Position numbers and translations under genes: made by a program. DNA of 64,000 bases from an uncultured Holophagaceae bacterium (GTDB lineage Bacteria > Acidobacteriota > Holophagae > Holophagales > Holophagaceae). The notes under the pieces are model-generated. The model was not told the origin of the DNA, ran no database searches, and saw only the letters and a list, made by a program, of their open reading frames with translations. Below, piece by piece: positions 28,236 to 36,831 of this stretch. How positions within the stretch are numbered: position 1 is the stretch's first letter; each line of letters begins with the position of its first letter. The stretch covers positions 48,658 to 112,657 of the forward strand of contig CAIPAY010000134.1 of NCBI GenBank assembly GCA_903863195.1, in the 5' to 3' direction.

Positions 28236-29026
28236 CGGGTTTCCCTTGTGCGGCTCCACGCCACCCAGAGGCCCAGGCCCAGCAGGGCGAAGGCGAGACC
28301 TGTGAGACGGCCGGTGCTGAGCCAGGTCCAGCCCAGCCAGCCCGTGCCGCGATCCACGTCACCCCGCCAGGTCTCGGTGATGACGCGGCCGATACCCTCG
28401 ACCACGAAGTAGAGGGCAAAAATTTGACCCCGGAAGCTCCGCTTGGGGCGGGCCAGCAGGAGGATGGCCATGACCAGGAGGTTAGCCACGCAGTTGTAGA
28501 TCTGGACTGGATGCAGCGGGATGCCCAGGGGCGTGCCGCTGAAGGCGCGGGCGAGGGGATCCGTGAAGGTGCTGGCCCAAGGGAGGTGGGACTCGGTGCC
28601 GTAGCAGCAGCCGGCGGAAAAACAGCCCAGGCGGCCGATGGCCTGGCCCAGGGCCACGCCGGGTACCAGGGCGTCGCCGGTAAGGCGGAGGGGCAGGCCC
28701 TGGCCCTTGCGGAGCTTCCAGAAGAACACCGCCGTGGCGGCGATGATGCCCCCGTGGATGGCTCCCCCGGCCCGCAGGGTGCCGAGCGAGAAGACTTCCC
28801 TCAGGGGGGCGCCGCCGATGAGGTCTACCGCGATCATGAGCAGCTTCGAGCCCAGGAGGGCCGAGATCAGCATGGCGATGGCCAGGTCGGTGATGGCAGA
28901 GGGCGATAGCCCGTCCAGCGCTCCCTGGCGCTTGGCCAGGGCGGTCCCCGCGAAGAAGGCGATGGCCAGCAGCAGGCCGTAGGTACCCAGGGGGAAGGAA
29001 CCGAACTCAAGGAGGACAGGGTGCAT
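28232..29026 (-). CDS. lgt: Prolipoprotein diacylglyceryl transferase
   Basis: A 264-residue inner-membrane enzyme with about seven helices that attaches diacylglycerol to the lipobox cysteine of prolipoproteins. RAGGAIHGGIIAA and GRLGCFSAGCCYG (131-143) are the conserved Lgt motifs, and PLHPVQIYN is the next conserved block. The frame stays open far upstream, but similarity begins at MHPVLLEFGSFPLGTYG, so the ATG at 29026 is chosen. It is divergent from lpxD across an 84-base gap and overlaps the following pseudouridine synthase. Confidence 0.95.
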   Translation of the reverse strand: MHPVLLEFGSFPLGTYGLLLAIAFFAGTALAKRQGALDGLSPSAITDLAIAMLISALLGSKLLMIAVDLIGGAPLREVFSLGTLRAGGAIHGGIIAATAVFFWKLRKGQGLPLRLTGDALVPGVALGQAIGRLGCFSAGCCYGTESHLPWASTFTDPLARAFSGTPLGIPLHPVQIYNCVANLLVMAILLLARPKRSFRGQIFALYFVVEGIGRVITETWRGDVDRGTGWLGWTWLSTGRLTGLAFALLGLGLWVAWSRTRETR

Positions 29027-29110
29027 GCGGGGGACTCGGAAGGTCAAATGATGGGAAGACTGGAAACTGGAGGCCGTACCCTGAAGACTGAAGACTGCTG
29101 AGGAGCACCC

Positions 29111-30112
29111 ATGTCCCGGACCCCGATGACCCTGACCGCGCAGGATCTGGCCGAACGTTTGGGTGGCACCCTGGACCATTGTCCCCTGGATCGCCCCATT
29201 TCCGAAGTGAAGCCGCTGGAAGAGGCTGGAGAACGCTCCATCTCCTTCCTTGCCAACCCCCGGTATGCTGCCAAGGCCAAGGAGAGTCCGGCTGGCCTGA
29301 TCCTGGTGGATGCCACGGCGGACCTGGGTGACCGGCCAGTCCTGAGGGTCCCGCACCCCTACTGGTGCTTCGCCCAGGCCATCGGCTGGCTGCATCCCGA
29401 ACCGGCGCCCGAGCGGAGCACCACGCCGGTGCATGCCTCGGCGGTGCTCAGCGCCGACTGCGTGATCGCGCCAGGCGCCAGTGTGGGCGCCCGGTCGGTG
29501 GTGGCCGCAGGCTGCGTGCTGCATCCTGGGGTCCATGTCGGGGACGACTGCGAGCTGGGGGAGGGCTGTGAGCTCTTCCCGGGCGTGGTCCTCTACCGCC
29601 AGACCCGCCTGGGTCGGCGGGTGGTCATCCACGCCAACTCCGTGCTGGGCAGCGATGGCTTCGGCTACGTCCTCGTGGAGGGGCGCCACGCCAAGATTCC
29701 CCAGGTGGGCTGGGTGGAAGTGGGTGACGAGGTGGAGATCGGCGCCTGTGTCTGCATCGACCGCGGCGTGCTGGGCCCCACCCGGATCGGCACCGGCACC
29801 AAGATCGACAACCAGGTGCAGGTGGCCCACAACGTCCAGGTGGGGAGCCACTGCCTGCTGGTCGCCCAGTCGGGCATCAGCGGCTCCACGAAGCTGGGCG
29901 AGTACGTGACCTTGGCGGGCAAGGTCGGGGTCGTGGGCCACATCGAGATCGGCGCGCGCAGCGTGGTGGGCGGCAACAGCGTGGTGGCCAAGAGCCTGCC
30001 CGAGGGCAGCTTCGTCACGGGCTTCCCGGCCCGTCCCCACCGGGAGTGGGCCGAGGCCCAGGCGGCCCTGAACCGGCTGCCGAGGCTCATGAGGCAGCTG
30101 CGGAAGGGCTGA
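29111..30112 (+). CDS. lpxD: UDP-3-O-acylglucosamine N-acyltransferase
   Basis: A 333-residue enzyme adding the second acyl chain in lipid A synthesis. An N-terminal uridine-binding region (ISFLANPRYAAKAKESPAGLILV) precedes a left-handed beta helix of hexapeptide repeats, including NSVLGSDGFGYV and CIDRGVLGPTRIGTGTKIDNQVQVAHNV, where H240 matches the catalytic His. A GAGGAGC ribosome site precedes the ATG. It stands alone, away from the usual lpxA-fabZ-lpxB cluster. It shows the organism makes lipid A. Its stop abuts the facing kinase stop in TGATCA. Confidence 0.95.
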   Translation: MSRTPMTLTAQDLAERLGGTLDHCPLDRPISEVKPLEEAGERSISFLANPRYAAKAKESPAGLILVDATADLGDRPVLRVPHPYWCFAQAIGWLHPEPAPERSTTPVHASAVLSADCVIAPGASVGARSVVAAGCVLHPGVHVGDDCELGEGCELFPGVVLYRQTRLGRRVVIHANSVLGSDGFGYVLVEGRHAKIPQVGWVEVGDEVEIGACVCIDRGVLGPTRIGTGTKIDNQVQVAHNVQVGSHCLLVAQSGISGSTKLGEYVTLAGKVGVVGHIEIGARSVVGGNSVVAKSLPEGSFVTGFPARPHREWAEAQAALNRLPRLMRQLRKG

Positions 30113-32035
30113 TCACTCGCCGAGACAAGCCCGGATCTTCTGGATCAAGTCCAGGGGGCTGTAGGGCTTCTGGAGGAACTGGATCGGGCCGTAGCGCTGC
30201 AGGTTCCCCGCGATGTCGCTGCTGCTGTAGCCGCTGGACAGCAGCACGGGGACCGTGGCGCCTGGACCGGCGCCGTTCCTCAGCTCCGCCAGCACCTCGT
30301 CCCCGCCCAGCACGGGCATGGTGAGGTCCAGGACCACGGCCCGGACCCGCTCGGCGTGCTCCCGGTAGGTCTGGAGGCCTTCTCGCCCGTTCACGGCGGT
30401 CTGCACCCGGAAGCCGCAGCCTTCCAGAGTCAGGGAGGCCACGCTTCGAACGGCCTCCTCGTCATCCACCACCAGGATGTCCCCGTGGCTGAAGTAGGAG
30501 TCCAGCGGCCGGTGTTCCCAGGGCTCCACCGTGCTGACCTCATCTGAGCAGGGGAAGAGCAGGCGGAACGAGGTCCCCTCGCCGGGGCAGCTGAGGACCT
30601 GCACGGCGCCATGGTGGCCGCGCATGATACCGAGCACCGCGGCGAGGCCGAGCCCCCGGCCGGTGAACTTGGTGGTGAAGAAGGGATCGAAGATGCGCTG
30701 GAGGGTGTCCGCCTCCATGCCGGAGCCGGTGTCGGCCACTTCGAGATAGACCGAGGTGCCGTCTGGCGGGGTGCCCGCGAGGCAGTGGGTGAGGGTGCCG
30801 GTCTCCACGGTGCCAGTGGAGATGGTGATCCTCCCGACGCGATCCTCGAGGGCATCGGAGGCGTTGGTGATGAGGTTCATGATGACCTGCCGGATCTGGG
30901 TGGCATCGCCATCGATCAGGGGCAGGTCCGGGGCGAACTGGTGGTCCAACACCGCCTTCTTGGAGGTCACGGTCTCCAGCAGACTCTCCATCTCGTCCAC
31001 CAGGCGGGAGAGGGAGAGCGGCTCCACATGGAACTTGCCGCGCCCGGAATAGGCCAGCAGCTGGTTGGTAAGCTCCGCCGCACGGGTGGCGGCCATCTCG
31101 ATCTGGTTGAGGCGGCGCTGCATGGCGGGCTGAAGGTCCGGATCCATCAGGGCCAGACCCGCATGACCCATGATGCCCATGAGCAGGTTGTTGAAGTCAT
31201 GGGCGATGCCGCCCGCCAGCACCCCGAGGCTCTCCAGCTTCTGGGCCTGCTGGACCTTGGACTCCATGTCCTGCCGGTCCTGCTCGGCCTGGCGCCGCTC
31301 GGTCACGTCGCGGGCGTTCACCACGATGCCGTGGACGCCCGGAACGTCCAGGGCGTTGTGCGAGATGGCCTCCATGAGCCGGGGGCTGCCGTCCTTGTGG
31401 AGCACCCGGATCTCAAGGGTCTTGGAGCTGCCGGGGGTCCGGCTCAGCTCCAGGAAGGCCTTCTGGAAGAGCGCCCGGTCTCCGGGATGGATCAGGTCGA
31501 CCGCCGAGGTGCCCAGCCGCTCGCCGGCCTGATACCCCAGGACCCTCCCGGCGGCAGGACTGCTGTAGACCACCTGACCCGAGCGGTCGAGGATCACCAC
31601 AAGGTCGAGCGCGTGCTCGATGATGGCCCGCAGCCTGGACTCGCTGGCCTTGAGCTCCTGCTCCATGCGGTGCCGGTAGAAGGCCATCTCCACGGTGGAG
31701 TGGAGGGTCCGCTCGTCAAAGGGCTTCAGGAGGTAGCCGTAGGGGCCACTCTCCTTGGCCCGGGCCAGGGTCTGCTCGTCGGCGAAGGCCGTGAGGAAGA
31801 CCACCGGAATGCCCAGGTTCTGGAGGTGACGGGCCGCATCGATCCCGTCCATGCCCGAGCCCAGGGAGATGTCCATGAGCACAAGGTCCGGGGTCAGCCG
31901 GGCGGCGGCTTCCAATGCCTCCTCGCCCGTGGAGGCCAGATCCACCGCACCGTAGCCCAGCTCCTGGAGATGCAGCTTTAGGTCCATCGCCACGATGGCC
32001 TCGTCTTCGACGATGAGGATGCGGGAGGGGGTCAT
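30113..32035 (-). CDS. Hybrid histidine kinase: receiver-PAS-kinase-receiver
   Basis: A 640-residue soluble kinase. Receiver 1 spans 1-120 with D55 in VLMDISLG. A PAS domain spans about 130-255. HisKA has LGVLAGGIAHDFNNLL with H279, and HATPase_c spans about 380-500 with NLITNASDALEDR and DTGSGMEADTL. A second receiver at about 515-640 has D570 in VVLDLTMP. No membrane segment is visible, so it senses an internal cue. Its start overlaps the stop of the HisKA_2 kinase gene (ATGA). As last gene of the che-HDOD operon, it could phosphorylate CheB or its own receivers. Confidence 0.92.
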   Translation of the reverse strand: MTPSRILIVEDEAIVAMDLKLHLQELGYGAVDLASTGEEALEAAARLTPDLVLMDISLGSGMDGIDAARHLQNLGIPVVFLTAFADEQTLARAKESGPYGYLLKPFDERTLHSTVEMAFYRHRMEQELKASESRLRAIIEHALDLVVILDRSGQVVYSSPAAGRVLGYQAGERLGTSAVDLIHPGDRALFQKAFLELSRTPGSSKTLEIRVLHKDGSPRLMEAISHNALDVPGVHGIVVNARDVTERRQAEQDRQDMESKVQQAQKLESLGVLAGGIAHDFNNLLMGIMGHAGLALMDPDLQPAMQRRLNQIEMAATRAAELTNQLLAYSGRGKFHVEPLSLSRLVDEMESLLETVTSKKAVLDHQFAPDLPLIDGDATQIRQVIMNLITNASDALEDRVGRITISTGTVETGTLTHCLAGTPPDGTSVYLEVADTGSGMEADTLQRIFDPFFTTKFTGRGLGLAAVLGIMRGHHGAVQVLSCPGEGTSFRLLFPCSDEVSTVEPWEHRPLDSYFSHGDILVVDDEEAVRSVASLTLEGCGFRVQTAVNGREGLQTYREHAERVRAVVLDLTMPVLGGDEVLAELRNGAGPGATVPVLLSSGYSSSDIAGNLQRYGPIQFLQKPYSPLDLIQKIRACLGE

Positions 32036-33066
32036 GGCTGCCGTCGGGCGGGGGGAAAACTCAGGAGGAAGGAGGCTCCCCGGCGCCGTTCCAGCTCCAG
32101 GACCCCGGACAACTGATCGGTCAGGGCTTTGACCAACTGGAATCCCAGACCGCCCCGGTCCAGCTCCACGGTGGCCGGAAGCCCCTGCCCTGAGTCGGCC
32201 ACCCGGAGGGTGACCCAGCCCCTGGCATCCTGGCCGATCTCGATGTCGAGGCTGCCCCCCTCGCCCGGGGGGAAGGCGTGCTGGAGGGCGTTGGCCACAA
32301 GCTCATTGAGGATCAGGCCCAGGGGCATCGGGGCATCGGGGCCGATCTCCACCTCCGCCACCCGCACCTGCAGGTCGATGAGGGCCGGGACGCTCGCATA
32401 GGTCCGCACCAGCCGCTCGGACAGGGTCCGCACATAGCCCGGCAGGTCCAGCTGAGAGAAGTCAGGGGCGTGCTTTAGCTTCTGGTGGATGAGGGCAATG
32501 GCCTGGATGCGTTCCTGGGCCTCCTGCAGGGCCCGCTGCAGGGCGGGGTCCTGGTTGGTCGAGGCCTGCAGTCGCAGCAGGCTGGAGACCACCTGGAGGT
32601 TGTTCTTCACCCGGTGGTGGATCTCTCGGAGGAGCAGGTCCTTCTGCCGCAGGGAGGCCTCCAGGACGTTCTGGTCGGCCACTTTCTGGGCGTGGATGTC
32701 GAAGAGGAAGCCCATGACCCGGCTCTCCGGGGTGCGGGCCTCCAGCCCTCCGGCGGCCCGCACCCAGTGGGCGCCCCCCTCAGGGGTCTGGAGCCGGAAC
32801 TCGCACTGGGGGCTGCCATGCGCGGGGCCCAGGCCCAGGAGGAAGCCGCGAAAGGCGGCCTGGTCCTCGGGGTGGATCACGGCGCCCCAGAAGGGGAGGG
32901 CGCGCCAGCTCTCCTGGGGCCAGCCAAAGAGCGGCTCCTCGGAACCACCGAGGTAGACACAGGTGCCGTTCTCAGGGTCCATGGACCAGGGAATGGCCCC
33001 CGTGCAGGCCATGAGCTGCTCCAGCCGCTGGTTGGGGCTGTCCTCGGGAAGGACGAGATCGCTCAC
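32032..33066 (-). CDS. PAS / HisKA_2 sensor histidine kinase
   Basis: A 344-residue soluble kinase of the HisKA_2 type. A PAS domain occupies about 15-125 (IHPEDQAAFRGFLL; HWVRAAGGLEA). LLLREIHHRVKNNLQVV carries H150/H151, one of them the phospho-acceptor, and a HATPase_c domain follows with LILNELVANALQHAF and DSGQGLPA. A GTG at 33066 is preferred as start, two bases after the FliK-like stop; the open frame upstream lacks similarity. It is co-translated with the hybrid kinase. Related kinases often pair with stand-alone receivers rather than DNA-binding regulators. Confidence 0.88.
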   Translation of the reverse strand: MSDLVLPEDSPNQRLEQLMACTGAIPWSMDPENGTCVYLGGSEEPLFGWPQESWRALPFWGAVIHPEDQAAFRGFLLGLGPAHGSPQCEFRLQTPEGGAHWVRAAGGLEARTPESRVMGFLFDIHAQKVADQNVLEASLRQKDLLLREIHHRVKNNLQVVSSLLRLQASTNQDPALQRALQEAQERIQAIALIHQKLKHAPDFSQLDLPGYVRTLSERLVRTYASVPALIDLQVRVAEVEIGPDAPMPLGLILNELVANALQHAFPPGEGGSLDIEIGQDARGWVTLRVADSGQGLPATVELDRGGLGFQLVKALTDQLSGVLELERRRGASFLLSFPPARRQP

Positions 33067-33068
33067 GG

Positions 33069-33956
33069 CTAGCCCAGGGCCTGGAGCGGGGAGGCTCCCG
33101 CCATGGCGCGGAGGTCGGGCAACCCCGGGGGCAGGGTTAGCACCTGGAGGTCCACGGGCCGCCCGAGGGTCTTCAGCTCCGCCTCGAGCTCGGGACGCAG
33201 GGCGGCGACCTGGCTGGGATCCGTCAACCACAGCCGCACCCGCAGGCCGGAGCTGCGCTGCTCCAGCCCCATGCGCACCTCGCCCAGGGCGCTGAAAGGG
33301 ACACTCAGGAACACCCGGTGGGTGGGCGCCGCGCCATCTCCCGCAGCGTCCCGCTCATCCTCGATCCAGATCCGCAGGGGCTCGACCCCCGCGGCCCAGG
33401 GCAGGGGAATCTCGAACCAGCCGGTGCCCTCCTTGGCCTGGAGCTGGTGGAAGGGGGCCTCGGCGGGGGAGGCGGAGGGGTCGGCCAGAGTCTTCATGGC
33501 CTCCCTCATCCAGGTGAACCAGCTCTTGGGCTGCTCGGCGATGGCCGAGCCCGCCTGGAGGAGGCTGCGGAGGAGGGCTGCGAGGGGGGTCTGGTCGCTC
33601 CCGGCCTGAGTCCGAGCCAGCAGTTGGGCAGCCTCCCCAAAGACCAGTGGCGCCAGTACCGCGGGAGGAGGAGGTGGTGTGGCGCGGACCACCTGCAGGC
33701 GGATGCCGGCGCCTTCCGGCAGGGGCAGCGTCTTCAGCGTGAGGGTGCTGCCCGTAGGGAAGGGCAGGTCTCCCTGAGCCTTCAGCAGCTCGCCATCAGC
33801 CAGGCGGAGCAGCATTCCCTCGGGCAGGAGGGCCTCCAGGGTGGCCTCGAGGGTCTGGCCACCAAGGGCTGCAGTGAGGGCCGGGGTCGACGCCGCTGCT
33901 GCCGGGATCCTCAGGGATCCCAGCAGTGCAGGCGTCAGTGCCAGGTTCTCGATCAA
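33069..33956 (-). CDS. FliK-like (hook-length-control C-terminal domain) protein
   Basis: A 295-residue protein rich in Ala, Leu and Pro. The C-terminal 90 residues resemble the Flg_hook domain of FliK: FLSVPFSALGEVRMGLEQ, SGLRVRLWL, then two amphipathic segments ending LKTLGRPVDLQVLTLP. The N-terminal half shows no known domain. No hook or other flagellar gene is in the window, so a structural flagellar role is uncertain; it could equally be a secretion-associated or regulatory relative. It lies in the operon between cheB and the HisKA_2 kinase. Confidence 0.55.
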   Translation of the reverse strand: MIENLALTPALLGSLRIPAAAASTPALTAALGGQTLEATLEALLPEGMLLRLADGELLKAQGDLPFPTGSTLTLKTLPLPEGAGIRLQVVRATPPPPPAVLAPLVFGEAAQLLARTQAGSDQTPLAALLRSLLQAGSAIAEQPKSWFTWMREAMKTLADPSASPAEAPFHQLQAKEGTGWFEIPLPWAAGVEPLRIWIEDERDAAGDGAAPTHRVFLSVPFSALGEVRMGLEQRSSGLRVRLWLTDPSQVAALRPELEAELKTLGRPVDLQVLTLPPGLPDLRAMAGASPLQALG

Positions 33957-33987
33957 TGTCGCCTCATCCGCTGGTCCCAGCTCCCGC

Positions 33988-35097
33988 CTAGATCCTGAAG
34001 TGCCGACGGAGCTGCCCCGGGATCTCGCTCAGGGGGGCCACCACATCGACGCAGCCCCGCTCCGCGGCGGCGCGAGGCATGCCGTAGACCACGCAGGACT
34101 CCTCCGACTCGGCAAAGGTGTAGGCGCCCCGGAGCTTCAGCTGCTCCATGCCCTTGGCCCCATCCGCGCCCATGCCGGTGAGGATCCCGGCCAGCACCTG
34201 CCCCCGGAACAGCTCCGCCACGCTGAGGAAGAGGACATCGACGCTGGGGCGGTGCAGGGAGGCGAGGGGTTCCGGGTTGAGCTCGATGCAGCCCTTGGCT
34301 CCGCGGGGGCCGTAGGTCAGGTGGATGCCGCCCGGCGCGATGTAGACGGTGCCAGCCTTCAGGGGCTCACCTTGCTCGGCCTCCTTCACGTGGACCTGGC
34401 AGAGGCCATCCAGGCGGTCCGCGAAGGGCTTGGTGAAGGTGCTGGGCATGTGCTGGACAATGAGGCAGGGTACCGGCAGGTTGGCCGGCAGCAGGGGCAG
34501 GATATCCTGGAGGGCCTTGGGGCCGCCGGTGGAGCTGCCGATGACGAGCAGCTCGGCCTGGGGTGAGGAGGCGAGGCTGGTGCCGGCGGGGACCGGCGCC
34601 TTCGGCAAGGCCACGGGTCGGTGCAGCAGGGCCGCCGGAGTGGGCATGGCAGGGGCTGGGCTCGCCGCGCCCGGTGGAGGGGGCGCCCGGTGGAACCGGG
34701 GAGAGGAAGCGAGGCGGCGCACCTTCTCCTGCAGGTCGTGCTGGATCTGCAGGATGCTCATGCTCGCGTAGCTGTTCTCTTTGGGAATGAAGTCCAGGGC
34801 GCCGATGGAGAGGGCCTCCAGGGTGGTCCGGGCGCCTTCCTGGGTGAGGCTCGAGACCATCAGCACCGGCATGGGATGGTCCGCCATGATCTTCTTCAGG
34901 CAGGAGAGGCCGTCCATGCGGGGCATCTCGATGTCGAGGGTGACGATGTCGGGCTTGTGCTCCTGGATCTTCTCGAGGGCATCGATGCCGTCCCGCGCCG
35001 TCGCGACCACGCGGAGGTCCGGCGCCTCCTCCAGCATCTTCTGGAGGGTCTTTCTCATGAAGGGGCTGTCATCAACCACCAGGATCCGGATCGTCAT
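33988..35097 (-). CDS. cheB: Chemotaxis protein-glutamate methylesterase CheB
   Basis: A 369-residue two-domain protein. The receiver (1-120) has DD at 9-10 and D55 in VTLDIEMPRMDG. After a Pro/Ala-rich linker (about 135-180) comes the methylesterase/deamidase domain with the triad S189 (IGSSTGGP), H216 (IVQHMP) and the Asp in GMGADGAKGM. CheB removes receptor methyl groups added by CheR, giving adaptation. GAGGAG precedes the ATG. It shares an operon with cheR and two HDOD genes but not with cheA. Confidence 0.95.
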   Translation of the reverse strand: MTIRILVVDDSPFMRKTLQKMLEEAPDLRVVATARDGIDALEKIQEHKPDIVTLDIEMPRMDGLSCLKKIMADHPMPVLMVSSLTQEGARTTLEALSIGALDFIPKENSYASMSILQIQHDLQEKVRRLASSPRFHRAPPPPGAASPAPAMPTPAALLHRPVALPKAPVPAGTSLASSPQAELLVIGSSTGGPKALQDILPLLPANLPVPCLIVQHMPSTFTKPFADRLDGLCQVHVKEAEQGEPLKAGTVYIAPGGIHLTYGPRGAKGCIELNPEPLASLHRPSVDVLFLSVAELFRGQVLAGILTGMGADGAKGMEQLKLRGAYTFAESEESCVVYGMPRAAAERGCVDVVAPLSEIPGQLRRHFRI

Positions 35098-35106
35098 GGG
35101 ACTCCT

Positions 35107-35970
35107 CTAGGCCTGGAAAGCCAGCTCGACGAAGGCCATGGCATGGTCCAGCTCGTCGTCGATGGAGAAGGTGAGACGCTCCACATCCAGATCCTTTTGG
35201 AGGGCGCCGGCCATGACGGCCTTGAAGGCCGGCAGATCGTCCAGGGACACCAGCAGGCGCTCGTCCGCGGGACCCATGGGAATGCGGGTCCGCACCAGCA
35301 GGTCCGAGAGGTGGATGAGGTTGGGGAGGAAGTCGCCGGGCTGGGGTTCGTGGTGGTCGCGGATCACCTCCACGATGGTCTGGGGGAAGGACCACTCGGC
35401 GGCGAGGAGGGCTCCGGCCTCGGCGTGATCCAGGCCCAGCACCGCCCGCTCGGCGTCGAGGAAGAGGGCACCCGCTTCGACCTGCTGGAGCACTGTGGCG
35501 TAGGCCTCGGGATAGCAGGTGTCCAGCGCGATCTTGCCGATGTCGTGGAGCAGGCCGGTCAGGAAGGCGGTCTCCGCCTGGCCGTGCCGCTTGGCCAGGA
35601 TGCAGATGCCCTTCCCGGTGAGGCCCACGGCCACGCTGTGCTGCCACAGCTTCACAGCGTTGAGGTGGGTGCCGCCCTTCAGGGTGCGCACCACCGCGGC
35701 GCCGGTGCCGAGGTTGGCCACGGCATCGAAGCCGAGGCGCAGCACGGCGCTGCGCAGGTCCTGGATGGAGCCGGTCCCGGCGTAGAGGGCAGAGTTAGCA
35801 AGGCGCAGCAGGGTGGCGGAGAGCGAGGGATCCTTCGAGAGGATGCCGAGGATGCGGTCCACGGTGCAGCGCTCGTCCTGAACGGCCTCGCCCAGAGCCA
35901 CCACCGTCAAGGGCAGGCTCGGAAGGGACTTGGCCTTCAGGCGCGAGATGAACTGCTCCCGGGTGATCAT
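35107..35970 (-). CDS. HDOD-domain signalling protein (second copy)
   Basis: A 287-residue protein with an HDOD domain, a non-catalytic relative of HD phosphohydrolases. LPLTVVALGEAVQDERCT starts the domain, ILSKDPSLSATLLRLANSAL is the conserved helix, and FLTGLLHDIGKIALD is an HD-like motif. HDOD proteins act in bacterial signalling (for example GsmA/GdpB-type regulators) without a defined enzymatic reaction. The ATG abuts the stop of the preceding HDOD gene exactly, and the two are paralogues, so a tandem duplication is likely. Confidence 0.9.
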   Translation of the reverse strand: MITREQFISRLKAKSLPSLPLTVVALGEAVQDERCTVDRILGILSKDPSLSATLLRLANSALYAGTGSIQDLRSAVLRLGFDAVANLGTGAAVVRTLKGGTHLNAVKLWQHSVAVGLTGKGICILAKRHGQAETAFLTGLLHDIGKIALDTCYPEAYATVLQQVEAGALFLDAERAVLGLDHAEAGALLAAEWSFPQTIVEVIRDHHEPQPGDFLPNLIHLSDLLVRTRIPMGPADERLLVSLDDLPAFKAVMAGALQKDLDVERLTFSIDDELDHAMAFVELAFQA

Positions 35971-36819
35971 CTAGAACTCCGCGATCATCGTCTTGTCCTG
36001 CTCGATGGCGGCCCGGATGCCCTCCTTGATGCCGGCCAGGGCCTCGGGGCCGACCCGGAGGATCTCCATGGCCTGCGTGGAAGCGCCTTCAAGGTGCTGG
36101 GGGTCGCCGATGCCGACCTTCTCCTCCAGGGCCATCTGGTTCGCGAGGGCCACGATGGCCGCCAGCTCCTGGTGGTCCTGGGCGGCGTGGATGGGATCGT
36201 GGTGCCAGCGCACCGCCGACTGCAGACTCGAGGCCAGGTTCCACTTGCCCACCAGGGCCTCGCCCACCATGGCGTGGTCGAAGCCGAAGGTATCCAGCTC
36301 CAGATTCAGGCAGACGCCGCCCTCGTTGTAGACCGTGCGCAGCAGGGCTCCGTAGCGCTCGGGGAACTTCACTCCCAGGACGGACTTCCCGATGTCGTGC
36401 AGCAGGCCGCCGATGAAGGCCTCCTCCACGCGGGGGAAGCGGAGGCTCTTGGCGAAGGCCCGGCTGGCGATGGCCGCGATCAGCGCGTGCTCCCAGATCA
36501 GCCGCTCCTGCAGGCCCACCGAGCCCCGGTGGTAGAGGTTCTTGGCGGAGCTGGCGATGACCACGCTCTTGATGGTGCTGAAGCCGAGGGTCATGATCGC
36601 CTGGGTCAGCGTGGTGACTTCCCGCACCATGCCGAACATGGCCGAGTTGGAGATCTTCAGGATCTGACTGGTGAGGGCCTGGTCCGTGGAGATGACCTTG
36701 CGGAGATCCTCGGCGGTGGCATCCGGGTCGGCAGACACACGCAGCACCTGGGAGGCTACCTGGGGAAGAGGAGGCAGGTCGCCGAGGTTCGCAATCAGTT
36801 CTTGGGGGGTGATGGGCAT
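35971..36819 (-). CDS. HDOD-domain signalling protein (first copy)
   Basis: A 282-residue HDOD protein, paralogous to its downstream neighbour. It opens LGDLPPLPQVASQVLRVSAD and has VISTDQALTSQILKISNSAMFG, TLGFSTIKSVVIASSAK and FIGGLLHDIGKSVLG. No membrane or output domain is attached. Placed 12 bases after cheR and directly before its paralogue, it probably belongs to the same signalling pathway. Function is inferred only from family and neighbourhood. Confidence 0.9.
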   Translation of the reverse strand: MPITPQELIANLGDLPPLPQVASQVLRVSADPDATAEDLRKVISTDQALTSQILKISNSAMFGMVREVTTLTQAIMTLGFSTIKSVVIASSAKNLYHRGSVGLQERLIWEHALIAAIASRAFAKSLRFPRVEEAFIGGLLHDIGKSVLGVKFPERYGALLRTVYNEGGVCLNLELDTFGFDHAMVGEALVGKWNLASSLQSAVRWHHDPIHAAQDHQELAAIVALANQMALEEKVGIGDPQHLEGASTQAMEILRVGPEALAGIKEGIRAAIEQDKTMIAEF

Positions 36820-36831
36820 GATCCGCTCCGC

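Noticed and set aside
28232..30040. Long N-terminal extension of Lgt on the minus strand
   Set aside because: The extra region is antisense to lpxD; Lgt similarity begins only at 29026.
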